Positions 7,930 to 16,304 of a DNA stretch of 64,000 nucleotides are shown here, piece after piece (the first letter of the stretch is position 1; every line of letters begins with the position of its first letter). This DNA is from SZUA-36 sp963774415. GTDB lineage: Bacteria; Pseudomonadota; Gammaproteobacteria; Xanthomonadales; SZUA-36. The stretch is from NCBI GenBank assembly GCA_963774415.1, contig CAVZEU010000003.1, positions 682,001-746,000 of the forward strand. The letters run 5' to 3'. Position numbers and translations under genes: made by a program. A model generated the notes under the pieces. It had not been told where the DNA came from and did not search any database. It worked only from the letters and a program-made list of their open reading frames with translations.

Positions 7930-9453
7930 CTAGCTCGACAGCCTGATCCAGGCGGATTTTGTCTGCGTATAGCTGCGGAGGCTTTCCATGCACTTGTCAC
8001 GGGCGTGGCCGGACTGCTTGTAACCGCCGAAAGGCTGCGTCATGTCGCCGTCCTCGTAGTTGTTGACCCAGACCACACCGGCCTCGATGTCCTTGATCAG
8101 GCGGAAGGCCCGGTCGATGTCACGGGTCCAGATACCGGCGGCCAGGCCATAAATCGTGTCGTTGGCGATGCGGATGCCCTCGCCGGCGCCGTCGAAGGGA
8201 ACGACACTGGCCACCGGCCCGAAGATTTCCTTGCGGGCGATTTCCATGTCGTTGCTCACGTCGCCGAACAGGGTCGCGTTGACATAGGCGCCGTCCTCCA
8301 GGCCCGCGGGCGTGTCGCCGCCGAAATGCAGCGTCGCGCCCTCGCGTTTACCGGACTCGATCATGCCGAGCACCCTTTGCTGCGCTTCAAAATCCACTAA
8401 TGGCCCCATGGTCGTTGACGGGTCCAGCGGCTCTCCGGGCGTGAAGGCGTTGCGGCCCCGGTCGATGAACCGGTTGACGAAGTCTTCGTATATGGGCCGT
8501 TCCACGAGCAGCCGCGAGCCCGCGCTGCAAACCTCGCCCATGTTGGCGAAAACGCCCTCGATGGCCGAATCGACGGCGTGTTCGATATCCGGCAGGTCGG
8601 CCATGAAGATCTGCGGTGACTTGCCGCCGCATTCGAGGCCGACCCGTTTCATGTTGGATTGCCCGGCATACTGCATGATCAGCTTGCCGACTTCGGTCGA
8701 GCCGGTAAAACTGATCTTGGCCACGTCGTTGTGCAGCGCCAGCGCCTTGCCGGCGGTTTCGCCGTAGCCGTTGACCACGTTGAATACGCCGGCGGGCCCG
8801 CCGGCTTCCATGAACAGCTCCGCCAGCCGGACGGCGCTGAGCGGGGATTGTTCGGCCGGTTTGAGCACCACCGTGTTGCCCGCCGCCAATGCCGGTGCAA
8901 ATTTCCAGGTTGCCATCAACAGCGGGTAATTCCACGGTGAAATGCAGCCGACCACGCCCAGCGGCTCGCGCAGGATCATGTGCACGGCGTCGTCGTCGGT
9001 ATTGGTGACCGCGCCTTCCAGCTTGTCGATGCACTCACTCATGAACTGGATGGTTTCGATCACCGCCGGCAGGTCTTCATTGACCATGTCGGCAATGGGC
9101 TTGCCCATATCCAGCGTGTCGAGCACAGCGAGTTCGCCGGCATGCTCGTCGATGAGCCCGGCGAAGCGGTAGAGGATCGCCATGCGTTCGCGCGGCGCCA
9201 TCTTCGACCAGGCGCCGGAGCGGTATGCGCGCAGGGCGGCGCCGACCGCCAGGTCGATGTCGGCGGGCATGCCTTCCGACATTTGCGCCAGGGTTTCGCC
9301 GTTGCGCGGATTGACGGTTGCAAAACGCCCGCCGCCGATGGCGTCGACGTGCTTGCCGTCGATGAAAAGACGGGTTTCCAGTTTCCGGCTGACGTCCGCC
9401 GCCAGGGCCTGCCATTGACCCGTATCGAGTCGTTCGAGTTCTGCCAGTTTCAT
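7930..9453 (-). CDS. NAD(P)-dependent aldehyde dehydrogenase (PuuC/betaine-aldehyde type)
   Basis: 507 residues from the ATG at 9453, which has AGGTGA 7 bases upstream; the frame is open further but without an SD. The family motifs are clear: cofactor-binding ISPWNYPLLM (about 171-180), KPAEQSP, FTGSTEVGK (249-257), catalytic-base Glu274 in LECGGKSP, and catalytic Cys309 in GEVCSAGSR. The enzyme should oxidise an amino- or gamma-glutamylamino-aldehyde to the acid. Close families are gamma-glutamyl-gamma-aminobutyraldehyde dehydrogenase (PuuC) and betaine aldehyde dehydrogenase; these cannot be told apart here. It sits between a GcvT-like gene (29-base gap) and the PuuA-like gene, supporting a role in amine degradation. 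Confidence 0.85.
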   Translation of the reverse strand: MKLAELERLDTGQWQALAADVSRKLETRLFIDGKHVDAIGGGRFATVNPRNGETLAQMSEGMPADIDLAVGAALRAYRSGAWSKMAPRERMAILYRFAGLIDEHAGELAVLDTLDMGKPIADMVNEDLPAVIETIQFMSECIDKLEGAVTNTDDDAVHMILREPLGVVGCISPWNYPLLMATWKFAPALAAGNTVVLKPAEQSPLSAVRLAELFMEAGGPAGVFNVVNGYGETAGKALALHNDVAKISFTGSTEVGKLIMQYAGQSNMKRVGLECGGKSPQIFMADLPDIEHAVDSAIEGVFANMGEVCSAGSRLLVERPIYEDFVNRFIDRGRNAFTPGEPLDPSTTMGPLVDFEAQQRVLGMIESGKREGATLHFGGDTPAGLEDGAYVNATLFGDVSNDMEIARKEIFGPVASVVPFDGAGEGIRIANDTIYGLAAGIWTRDIDRAFRLIKDIEAGVVWVNNYEDGDMTQPFGGYKQSGHARDKCMESLRSYTQTKSAWIRLSS

Positions 9454-9482
9454 TTGCTTCACCTCACTCTGCCGCGGACCGA

Positions 9483-10685
9483 TCAGTAGTCCGGCGCCGG
9501 GGTCTGGCGTTTCCGCGCCGGCTCGAAGAAAACGCCGTCGATGACGCGGGCTTTCGCCATGACCCGGCTCCACTTCAGTTCACGTTGGTAGTAGATTTCG
9601 ACTTCAACTTCCTCGCCGGTCTCGCCGTGCGGCATGCACAGCGAAGCCAGCGCGATACTGGCCTTGGCGGACGGCGACCACATGGCCGAGGTGACCGTGC
9701 CGATATTCTTTCCGCCTTTGAAAACGAACGAATCCCGGGCCGGCTTGTTGCCTTCGATATCCAGTTTGACCAGCCGGTAACGCGAGCCGCGGTGTAGCTC
9801 CTTGCGCAGCGCGCGCCGGCCGTTGAAGACCGGCTTGTTGAAATCGACCAGCCAGCCGAGGCCCAATTCGAACGGTGAGCGCGTGTGTGTCGCGCGCACG
9901 GTTTCGTGGGCGGGCATGAAATCGATTCCCGCCTGGATAAATCCCGCCTCGATTCGCAACAAGCCGAGGGCGGTCTCGCCGATGGGCCGGATGCCGCGGT
10001 CCGCGCCGGCTTCGAATAAGCGGTCCCAAAGCGCCTCGGCGTGATCCGGGTCGATCCAGAGTTCATAGCCGAGGTCGCCGGTAAAACCGGTCCGTGAAAC
10101 CATCACCTCGGCGCCTTCGAACGGGTAGTGCTCCAGGCCGAACGGCTTCATGTTCTCGATGCCCGCCAGGCCCAGCGCTTTCAGCGTGGCGCAGGAGGTG
10201 GGGCCCTGCAGCGCCAGCGCGGCCACGTCGTGGGTTTCTTCGACCACGGTGACGTCAAAGCCGAAGGCATTGGTCAGCAGCCAGTCGATGTGACGCTCCT
10301 GCGAGCACAGCCGGTAGTTCCCCTCGTGCAGGTGGAAGAGGGTGCCATCGTCGATCACGCGGCCGTCGTCGCCGCACCAAACCGTGTAGCCGACGCGGCC
10401 CGGCCGTATCTTGCTGACTTCGCGCGTCATCAACCGGTTCAGGTAGGCAAGCGCGTCCGGGCCGCTGATGCGATGCTTGACCATCGGTGTCAAATCGAAA
10501 ACACCACAGGTGCTGCGGCAGGCAAAATATTCCATCGATGGGTCGAAATACGCAGGCGCCGACAGGTAGTCGCCCCAGCGGACCCATTCCTTCAGCTTGT
10601 TGAGCTTATCAGCGCGGGAGTGGAACGGCGTCGGGAAAGCGGTGGTCTTGAAATGGTCCTTCGCGGTGATTGCGGTCGATCTCAT
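9483..10685 (-). CDS. GcvT-fold aminomethyltransferase / DmdA-like protein
   Basis: 400 residues. The ATG at 10685 overlaps the stop of the upstream FAD oxidoreductase (ATGA), so the two are translationally coupled. Recognisable GcvT features are YFDPSMEYFACRSTCGVFDL near the N-terminus, YTVWCGDDGRVIDDGTLFHL, the ALQGPTS segment, SRTGFTGDLGYELWID (the typical YTGE-like folate-pocket region) and a C-terminal barrel domain. Proteins of this fold move a one-carbon unit to tetrahydrofolate (glycine cleavage T protein, dimethylglycine/sarcosine enzymes) or demethylate DMSP (DmdA). With two Rieske oxygenases and FAD enzymes nearby, capture of methyl or formaldehyde-level carbon from an N-methyl amine is plausible. 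The substrate is not known. Confidence 0.75.
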   Translation of the reverse strand: MRSTAITAKDHFKTTAFPTPFHSRADKLNKLKEWVRWGDYLSAPAYFDPSMEYFACRSTCGVFDLTPMVKHRISGPDALAYLNRLMTREVSKIRPGRVGYTVWCGDDGRVIDDGTLFHLHEGNYRLCSQERHIDWLLTNAFGFDVTVVEETHDVAALALQGPTSCATLKALGLAGIENMKPFGLEHYPFEGAEVMVSRTGFTGDLGYELWIDPDHAEALWDRLFEAGADRGIRPIGETALGLLRIEAGFIQAGIDFMPAHETVRATHTRSPFELGLGWLVDFNKPVFNGRRALRKELHRGSRYRLVKLDIEGNKPARDSFVFKGGKNIGTVTSAMWSPSAKASIALASLCMPHGETGEEVEVEIYYQRELKWSRVMAKARVIDGVFFEPARKRQTPAPDY

Positions 10686-12232
10686 GCTTGTGCCCTCCGC
10701 TCCACGTCCAACACGACCCGGGCGGCATTGCGCCCGGCGCTGCCCATGACCCCGCCGCCCGGGTGACAGCCCGCCCCGCACAGGTACAGGCCATCAACGG
10801 GCGTGCGGTAGCGCGCCGTGCCGGGTACCGGCCGCATCATCAGGAACTGGTCGAGCGCGAGTTCCGCGTGGTGCCAGTGCCCCCCCTCGATGCGAAACTC
10901 CCGCTCGATGTCGGCCGGTGTCAGCAGTTCGGCGTGCAGCACCTGGCCTTCGATGCCCGGCGCATATTTTTCCAGCAGGCCCAGCACCTGCCGGGTAAAG
11001 GCTTCCCGGGCGCCGCTCCAGCCGGCTTTCAATGCATAAGGTGTGTATTGTACGACCGCCGAGAGTACATGCTGGCCGGCCGCGGCCAGGGTGTCATCGT
11101 GCACGCTTGGAATATTGATTTCCGCCACCGCCTGGCTCGAGTATTCGCCGTACTTGGCGTGATTGAAGGCGCGTTCGACGTACTCCATGTCCGGTGCTAT
11201 CAGCAACCTTTCGCCCAGCAGTGTTTCGTCCAGCCCGTTGAACCGCGGCAGGCCGTTGAGCGCCAGGTGCAGCTTGGACGCATTGCCGCGCGTGCGCAGG
11301 TTCTGGATTTTGCGCACGAAACCGGCTTCCAGGTGGCGCGCACCGAGCAGCTCGAAGAAGGTCGTTTTCGCATCGGCGTTGGACACGACGCGGGCCGCCT
11401 GGATCGTTTCGCCATCCTCGAGTTCCACGCCGTTGACGCGCCCGGCCTCCGTCAGGATACGCGTGACCGGGCTGCTGGTGCGAATTTCCACGCCGAGCCC
11501 GCGCGCGGCCGAGGCCAGCGCTTCGGTGACCGCGCCCATGCCGCCCCTGGCGATGGCGGTGCCGCCGGCACCGCTGAGCCGATGCAGCGCACAAAACACG
11601 CTGTTATTGGAGCGCGGCCCGAGAAAGCTGCCGAGCACACCGTCAAGGCACAGGGCGCCCTTGATGAGCGGGTGTTCGAAGTTCTCCTCCAGCACGTCGT
11701 AGACGTTGATGCCGGCGATGCGCAGGAATTCACGCATGTCGGTCTTTCCGAGCGAGCGGATTTTCCAGCCGATTCGCGCCAGGCCCAGCAGGTCTCTGCG
11801 GTCGCCGGTTCGTATTCTCGGCGGTATCTGGTTGTGCAGGTCGCCGAGCACCCCGGCGAAACGGCGCATGAAGCGGTGGTATTCAACCATGGCTGCGCGG
11901 TCCCGGTCGCCGACGCCCTCACCGCTGACACTCTCGCCGGCGATGGTGACGTGTCTGCCGTCTTCGGCCAGGGCCACGCTGCACATGTTCTCGTGCGCCA
12001 GTTCCAGGCCGTTGCCGGCCAGGTCCAACTCGTCGCGGATCCGCTCATCGAGCAGGTTGAGCAGGTGTGCGCCGGCCGGCACCCTGAATCCGGGTGCGAA
12101 TTCGCGTGTGACGGCCGCGCCGCCGACCTGGTCCGATGCTTCCAGGACCGTGACCTTGCGGCCCGCTTTGGCCAGATAGGCCGCACAGACGAGCCCATTG
12201 TGCCCGCCGCCGATGATGATGCAGGAAGCCAT
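10682..12232 (-). CDS. FAD-dependent oxidoreductase, phytoene-desaturase/PYROXD2-like (paralogue 1)
   Basis: 516 residues. The N-terminal dinucleotide-binding motif IIIGGGHNGLVCAAYLAKAG is followed by VLEASDQVGGAA. The C-terminal FAD-binding signature GLYLCGAGCHPGGGVMGSAG is typical of the CrtI/PYROXD2 amine-oxidase-like superfamily. No carotenoid genes are nearby. It is coupled to the GcvT-like gene and lies in the amine operon, so oxidation of an amine or an alpha-beta carbon bond is more likely than carotenoid desaturation. It resembles the product of 12499-14115 along its whole length, suggesting gene duplication. The specific reaction is unknown. Confidence 0.8.
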   Translation of the reverse strand: MASCIIIGGGHNGLVCAAYLAKAGRKVTVLEASDQVGGAAVTREFAPGFRVPAGAHLLNLLDERIRDELDLAGNGLELAHENMCSVALAEDGRHVTIAGESVSGEGVGDRDRAAMVEYHRFMRRFAGVLGDLHNQIPPRIRTGDRRDLLGLARIGWKIRSLGKTDMREFLRIAGINVYDVLEENFEHPLIKGALCLDGVLGSFLGPRSNNSVFCALHRLSGAGGTAIARGGMGAVTEALASAARGLGVEIRTSSPVTRILTEAGRVNGVELEDGETIQAARVVSNADAKTTFFELLGARHLEAGFVRKIQNLRTRGNASKLHLALNGLPRFNGLDETLLGERLLIAPDMEYVERAFNHAKYGEYSSQAVAEINIPSVHDDTLAAAGQHVLSAVVQYTPYALKAGWSGAREAFTRQVLGLLEKYAPGIEGQVLHAELLTPADIEREFRIEGGHWHHAELALDQFLMMRPVPGTARYRTPVDGLYLCGAGCHPGGGVMGSAGRNAARVVLDVERRAQA

Positions 12233-12498
12233 CTCAAAAACCCCCGTGCGTCGCGCTGCCGAATGATTTTTCGATCCGGTGGTACCAGCGCGACGACGAT
12301 GTACCTTGATGGTACTTCAAGGAGCGATGGTGACGTCCGGGCGGAAAATCATTGGCAGCCCACAGGGTTATGGCCAGTTGGTCCGATTGCGGCGTTGTCG
12401 CGTGGCCCCCGTAGACCGTGCTACTGTGACCCACGCGCCGCCTTGCACTCGAACCAACTGGCCGATAACGCGGCATACGAGGGTTCTTGAGATGGCTT
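12233..12498. repeat. Intergenic region with two adjacent imperfect hairpins
   Basis: This 266-base gap within an otherwise tight operon contains two inverted repeats. 12255-12273 pairs with 12342-12359 (GCTGCC, AATGATTTT and CG conserved, with indels). 12367-12382 pairs with 12453-12469 (GTTATGGCCAGTTGGT, one extra base). A smaller GTACC-TTGAT-GGTAC hairpin lies at 12301-12315. No coding potential was seen. Confidence 0.55.
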
Positions 12499-14115
12499 CT
12501 AGTCATCGAGCCAGCCCTCCGGCACCGTGTTGGGTTTGCGCAGGTCGCGCAGGATCTCACGCGCGGCGTTGGCCCCGGGCGCCGCCATCACGCCGCCGCC
12601 GGGGTGATTGGACGAGCCGCACATGTAAAGCCCGCGGGTCGGGCCGCGGTATTGGGCGAAACCGGGTATCGGCCGGTTGAACAGCAACTGGTCCATGGTC
12701 AGCTCACCCTGGAATATATTGCCTTCGGTGAGACCGACTTCGTTTTCCAGCTCCCGCGGTGTCCGCACCTCGGCGTGCAGGATCAGGTCCTTGAATCCCG
12801 GTGCGTAATCCTCGATCTGGTTGATGACGGTTTGACCGAACTGGTCGCGCTCGGTGTCCGTCCAGTCCCTGCCGTGGACCTTTGGCGGTACGTACTGCAC
12901 GAACACCGACATGAAGTGCTTGCCGGGCGGCGCCATGGTCGGGTCGGTCATGCTCGGGATCATCATGTCGATATACGGATCCTGCGACCAGGTCCCGTTT
13001 TTCCAGTCGTCGTAGGCGCGTTCCAGCCGTTCGACGGAATCGATCATGTGCATGTCGCCGTGCACCGGTTCCGGGTTGCCGCGCAGGGCGGTGAACGTGG
13101 GCAGGCCGTCCAGCGCGATGTTCAATTTGCCGGAGGAGCCGCGAATCTTGAAATTCCTCACCTTCCTGAGAAATTCCGGCTTGAGGTCCTTCGGGTCCAT
13201 GCATTCGAGGAAGGTGCGCGGGAATGTCATGTTGGAAACGACGACATCGGCGTTGTACTCGTTGCCGTTTTCCAGCGCGACGCCGCGAACCCTGCCGCTC
13301 TTGACGAGGATCTGCTCGACTCCGGAGCCGGCGATCACCTCGCCGCCGTGATCGCTGAAACAGTCCGCCATGGCCTTTGAGATCGCGCCCATGCCGCCGC
13401 GCGCGTAACCCCACGCGCCCATGCTGCCGTCGACCTCGCCCATGGCGTGGTGCAACAGCACGTAGGCGGTGCCGGGCGACATCACGCCCATGGCCGAACC
13501 GATGATGCCGCTGCCGCATAACGAGGCCTTCAATAGCGGGTTTTCGAAGTACTCGTCGAGGAATTCCGCGATACTCATCGTGTAGAACCGCAGCATGTCG
13601 TAGATCACGTCCTCACCCAGGTTCAGGAGTTCCTTGCCCATGTAGAGCATCTCCATCAGGTCGCGCGGTTTGAACGATGTCGGGTCCGGCGCCATGCGCA
13701 GCAGGAATTTCCGGATGTACCGGCACTGGCGCATGATGTCCCGGTCGAAGCGGACCGCGGCGTCAGCATCGCGGTGGCTGTGGCGCTGCAGTTCACGCCG
13801 CGAGACATCGTGATCGATATAGTTGGCGATGTAGTCACCGTTCTCCGCCAGCGTCACGCTGCCGCCGTAGGGCACGACCTGCAGACCGTACTTTGCGAGG
13901 TCCAGGGCGCGATAGACTTCCGGGCGCAACAGGCTGCAGACGTAGGAGCAGTTGGAGTATATCCAGTCCTTGTAAAGATTCCGGCTGACCGTGGCCCCGC
14001 CGATGTATTCGTTTTGCTCGACGACGAGTACGTCCAGGCCCGCCTTGGCGAGAAAGGCTGCGTTGGCGAGGCCGTTATGACCCGCGCCAATCACGATGGC
14101 GTCATACTTTTTCAA
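12499..14115 (-). CDS. FAD-dependent oxidoreductase, phytoene-desaturase/PYROXD2-like (paralogue 2)
   Basis: 538 residues with N-terminal AIVIGAGHNGLANAAFLAKAG (Rossmann GxGxxG), VVEQNEYIGGATVSR, and the C-terminal FAD signature GLYMCGSSNHPGGGVMAAPG. It is paralogous to the next gene downstream. It is separated from the upstream aminotransferase by 39 bases and belongs to the same minus-strand operon. Internal motifs such as GMGAISKAMADCFSDHGGEV are typical of the NAD(P)/FAD oxidoreductase family. Two such enzymes together might act on successive intermediates or form a heteromer; this is inference. Confidence 0.8.
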   Translation of the reverse strand: MKKYDAIVIGAGHNGLANAAFLAKAGLDVLVVEQNEYIGGATVSRNLYKDWIYSNCSYVCSLLRPEVYRALDLAKYGLQVVPYGGSVTLAENGDYIANYIDHDVSRRELQRHSHRDADAAVRFDRDIMRQCRYIRKFLLRMAPDPTSFKPRDLMEMLYMGKELLNLGEDVIYDMLRFYTMSIAEFLDEYFENPLLKASLCGSGIIGSAMGVMSPGTAYVLLHHAMGEVDGSMGAWGYARGGMGAISKAMADCFSDHGGEVIAGSGVEQILVKSGRVRGVALENGNEYNADVVVSNMTFPRTFLECMDPKDLKPEFLRKVRNFKIRGSSGKLNIALDGLPTFTALRGNPEPVHGDMHMIDSVERLERAYDDWKNGTWSQDPYIDMMIPSMTDPTMAPPGKHFMSVFVQYVPPKVHGRDWTDTERDQFGQTVINQIEDYAPGFKDLILHAEVRTPRELENEVGLTEGNIFQGELTMDQLLFNRPIPGFAQYRGPTRGLYMCGSSNHPGGGVMAAPGANAAREILRDLRKPNTVPEGWLDD

Positions 14116-14154
14116 CGTTTCAGCTCCGCTTTGAGGGTTTACGGCCGGCCACTG

Positions 14155-15498
14155 TCATCGGCTCCCCGATGCGGCTTTTTTGTCTTTTCTCCTGAGCGTT
14201 GCGGTGATGGCCCCGGCGAAGGCCTCCAGGGTCACCTCGAGGCTGTCGTCGCGGCTGTGGGCGGCGCTGATGAACCACGGCTCGCGCGAATCGGGCTCGC
14301 ACAGGATGCCCCGTTCATGCAGTTCCGGCGCCATCGCATTGTAGAAGGCGTAGTCGGCGTCTTTCCAGTCACGGTAATTGTCAGGAGCCTCATCACTGAA
14401 GAACAGGCCGAACATGGACGGGTGCCCGGTGAAGGAATACGGTATGCCGAAATCATCCAGGATTTCCCCCATACCCTTGCACAGCTCTTGGCCGTAACGC
14501 TCGACCTGCAGCAGCGTTTCGGTTTCATCGAGAATCTGCAGGGTGCGGTTGGCCGCCGCAAGCGCGACCGAATGACAGGTGTAAGTACCGCCGTGAGCGA
14601 CACCGTCGCCGATTCTGCGCATGATGTCCGCACGCCCGGCCACGGCCGAAATCGGGTAGCCGTTGCCCATGGCCTTGGCGAAGGTACACAGGTCGGCCTC
14701 GAAGCCCAGCAATTCCTGTACGCCGCCCTTTGCGACCCTGAACCCGGTCTTGACTTCGTCGACGATCATGACGACGCCGTACTTATCGCACAGCGCCTGT
14801 GCATCTTGTATGTACTGGCGGGTTGCCGTGATGGAACAGCAGTTGCCCATGATGGGCTCGATCAGAAAGGCGCCGATCCGCTCACCGTGTCTTTTCAACA
14901 GGTCCTCGAGGTGATTGGCGTCGTTCAGCGGCGTGAAGTAGGTCAGGCGGCCGAGCACCGCGGGCACCCCCTCGCTGTCTGCGTAGATGGCCGGGTCCTC
15001 CTCGCCGGGTGTCCAGTTCTTGATGTCCGCGTACCACAGCACCTGGTCGTGGAGGCCGTGATAACCGCCTTCGACGATGATATGCGAGTCCTTGCCGGTG
15101 TGGGCGCGCGCCAGGCGCAATGCCGTCATCACGGCCTCGGTGCCGGAGTTCGAGAACCGCACCAGTTCCGCGGCCGGCACCATTTTCGAAATACGCCCGG
15201 CCAGCGTGTATTCGAGCTCGGTCGAAAGCGCGAAGACACCGCCTCGCTGCATGCCTTCGACGGCGGCCTTGTCGACGCGCGGGTCCGCATAGCCAAGGAT
15301 GGCGGGTCCGTAGCCCATGCGGTAGTCGACATACTCGTTGCCGTCCAGATCCCACAGTCGCGATCCTTTCCCGTGATCGACGTAGATGGTTTTGTCTTCG
15401 CCCCAGTAGCGGAAATTGGAGCACACGCCCAGCGGCAGGCGGGTAATGGCTCGGCGGAAGTGCTGGTTGGAGCGGGTCAGCGTGCGTGACATGGTCAT
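14155..15498 (-). CDS. Class-III PLP aminotransferase (glutamate-1-semialdehyde aminomutase-like)
   Basis: 447 residues. The frame begins at an ATG codon (15498) with a second Met two codons later; no strong SD decides between them. Visible motifs are FSNSGTEAVMTALRLAR (PLP phosphate binding, 115-131), GGYHGLHD, DEVKTGFR (PLP ring contact, 247-254) and Lys275 in TFAKAMGNGYP, the Schiff-base lysine. The overall look is that of GSA-aminomutase-like transaminases. As the first gene of the operon divergent from the BetI-like regulator, it most likely transaminates an amine or amino acid from the imported substrate rather than serving haem synthesis. The substrate is undetermined. Confidence 0.82.
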   Translation of the reverse strand: MTMSRTLTRSNQHFRRAITRLPLGVCSNFRYWGEDKTIYVDHGKGSRLWDLDGNEYVDYRMGYGPAILGYADPRVDKAAVEGMQRGGVFALSTELEYTLAGRISKMVPAAELVRFSNSGTEAVMTALRLARAHTGKDSHIIVEGGYHGLHDQVLWYADIKNWTPGEEDPAIYADSEGVPAVLGRLTYFTPLNDANHLEDLLKRHGERIGAFLIEPIMGNCCSITATRQYIQDAQALCDKYGVVMIVDEVKTGFRVAKGGVQELLGFEADLCTFAKAMGNGYPISAVAGRADIMRRIGDGVAHGGTYTCHSVALAAANRTLQILDETETLLQVERYGQELCKGMGEILDDFGIPYSFTGHPSMFGLFFSDEAPDNYRDWKDADYAFYNAMAPELHERGILCEPDSREPWFISAAHSRDDSLEVTLEAFAGAITATLRRKDKKAASGSR

Positions 15499-15555
15499 TT
15501 CGGTTACGGATGGGTGAGTGCATAGGTTCTCACACCTGCGCCTGCCTGTCTATAC

Positions 15556-15577
15556 TGAATGAATGATCATTCATTCA
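15556..15577. promoter_or_regulatory. 22-bp perfect palindrome, probable operator of the BetI-like regulator
   Basis: TGAATGAATGA followed by its exact reverse complement TCATTCATTCA lies in the 140-base gap between the divergent aminotransferase and TetR/BetI-like genes. A TATACT hexamer that could act as a -10 overlaps its left edge (15551-15556). Length, symmetry and position fit a TetR-family operator; BetI-type operators are also ATTCA-rich palindromes. Binding was inferred, not shown. Confidence 0.7.
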
Positions 15578-15638
15578 CTTATGCATTGAAATCCGCACGG
15601 CAAGTGGATATGCTGCTGGCCTTGAGTATAAAGATGGC

Positions 15639-16304
15639 TTGCATCGATGGACGAGAACGGCTTTGACACCGTTGGCTGAAAATTCCCGACCCAAGCGGCG
15701 CACGGCGCCCAAGCAGGAACGCCAAACCCAACTGATCAAAGCGACCATACGGTCCATCGCCAAGCACGGTCTTCCGGTCACGACGATGGCGACCGTGGCC
15801 AGGGAAGCAGGGCTCAGCCAGGGCATCATCAACCTGCATTTCAAGAGCAAGGACAGGTTGCTCGAAGAAACACTGCTGTATGTCGTGGACGAATACCGGA
15901 CGGCGTGGGACAAGGCCCTGCGCAACAGCGGGGATGCCGCGGCCGACAAACTCCGCGCACTGGTCGCGGTGGATTTCGACCGGCGAATCTGTCAGCGCAA
16001 CAAGCTGGCCGTCTGGTTCGCCTTCTGGGGCGAGAGCCGCTCACGGCCGACCTACCGCAAGATTTGCGCGCAGCGCGACAGCGAATACCGGCGGGTTTTG
16101 ACAAGGTTGTGCCAGGAGATTATCGTTGAAGGCGGCTACCCGAGCCATGCTGAACCGGTGGCCTATGGCCTCTCGGCGATGAGTGAAGGGCTGTGGCTGG
16201 ATCTCTTGCTCAACCCGGGCGAAATCGACCCGCAGCATGCACTTGAGATCAGTATGTCCTATCTCCATGACGTGTTTCCCGCACATTTCGAAGCGACCAG
16301 CTGA
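15639..16304 (+). CDS. TetR family regulator, BetI-like
   Basis: About 210-221 residues. No in-frame ATG exists; TTG codons at 15639, 15663 and 15672 are the candidate starts, so the N-terminus is uncertain. An N-terminal helix-turn-helix is evident (TTMATVAREAGLSQGIINLHFKSKDRLL). The C-terminal ligand domain contains the AVWFAFWGES and YGLSAMSEGLWLDLLL segments seen in BetI, the choline-responsive repressor. It is the first gene of the operon with the PotFGHI-like importer; its TGA shares one base with the importer's ATG. A perfect palindrome upstream is its probable site, implying autoregulation and control of the divergent catabolic operon. The inducer is probably an amine from the pathway. 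Confidence 0.82.
   Translation: MHRWTRTALTPLAENSRPKRRTAPKQERQTQLIKATIRSIAKHGLPVTTMATVAREAGLSQGIINLHFKSKDRLLEETLLYVVDEYRTAWDKALRNSGDAAADKLRALVAVDFDRRICQRNKLAVWFAFWGESRSRPTYRKICAQRDSEYRRVLTRLCQEIIVEGGYPSHAEPVAYGLSAMSEGLWLDLLLNPGEIDPQHALEISMSYLHDVFPAHFEATS

Noticed and set aside
10670..12490. 606-codon plus-strand frame
   Set aside because: It is antisense to the FAD oxidoreductase, which has clear Rossmann and C-terminal FAD motifs; long antisense frames are common in high-GC DNA.
13774..15489. 571-codon plus-strand frame
   Set aside because: Antisense to the FAD enzyme and the aminotransferase, both with intact catalytic motifs.
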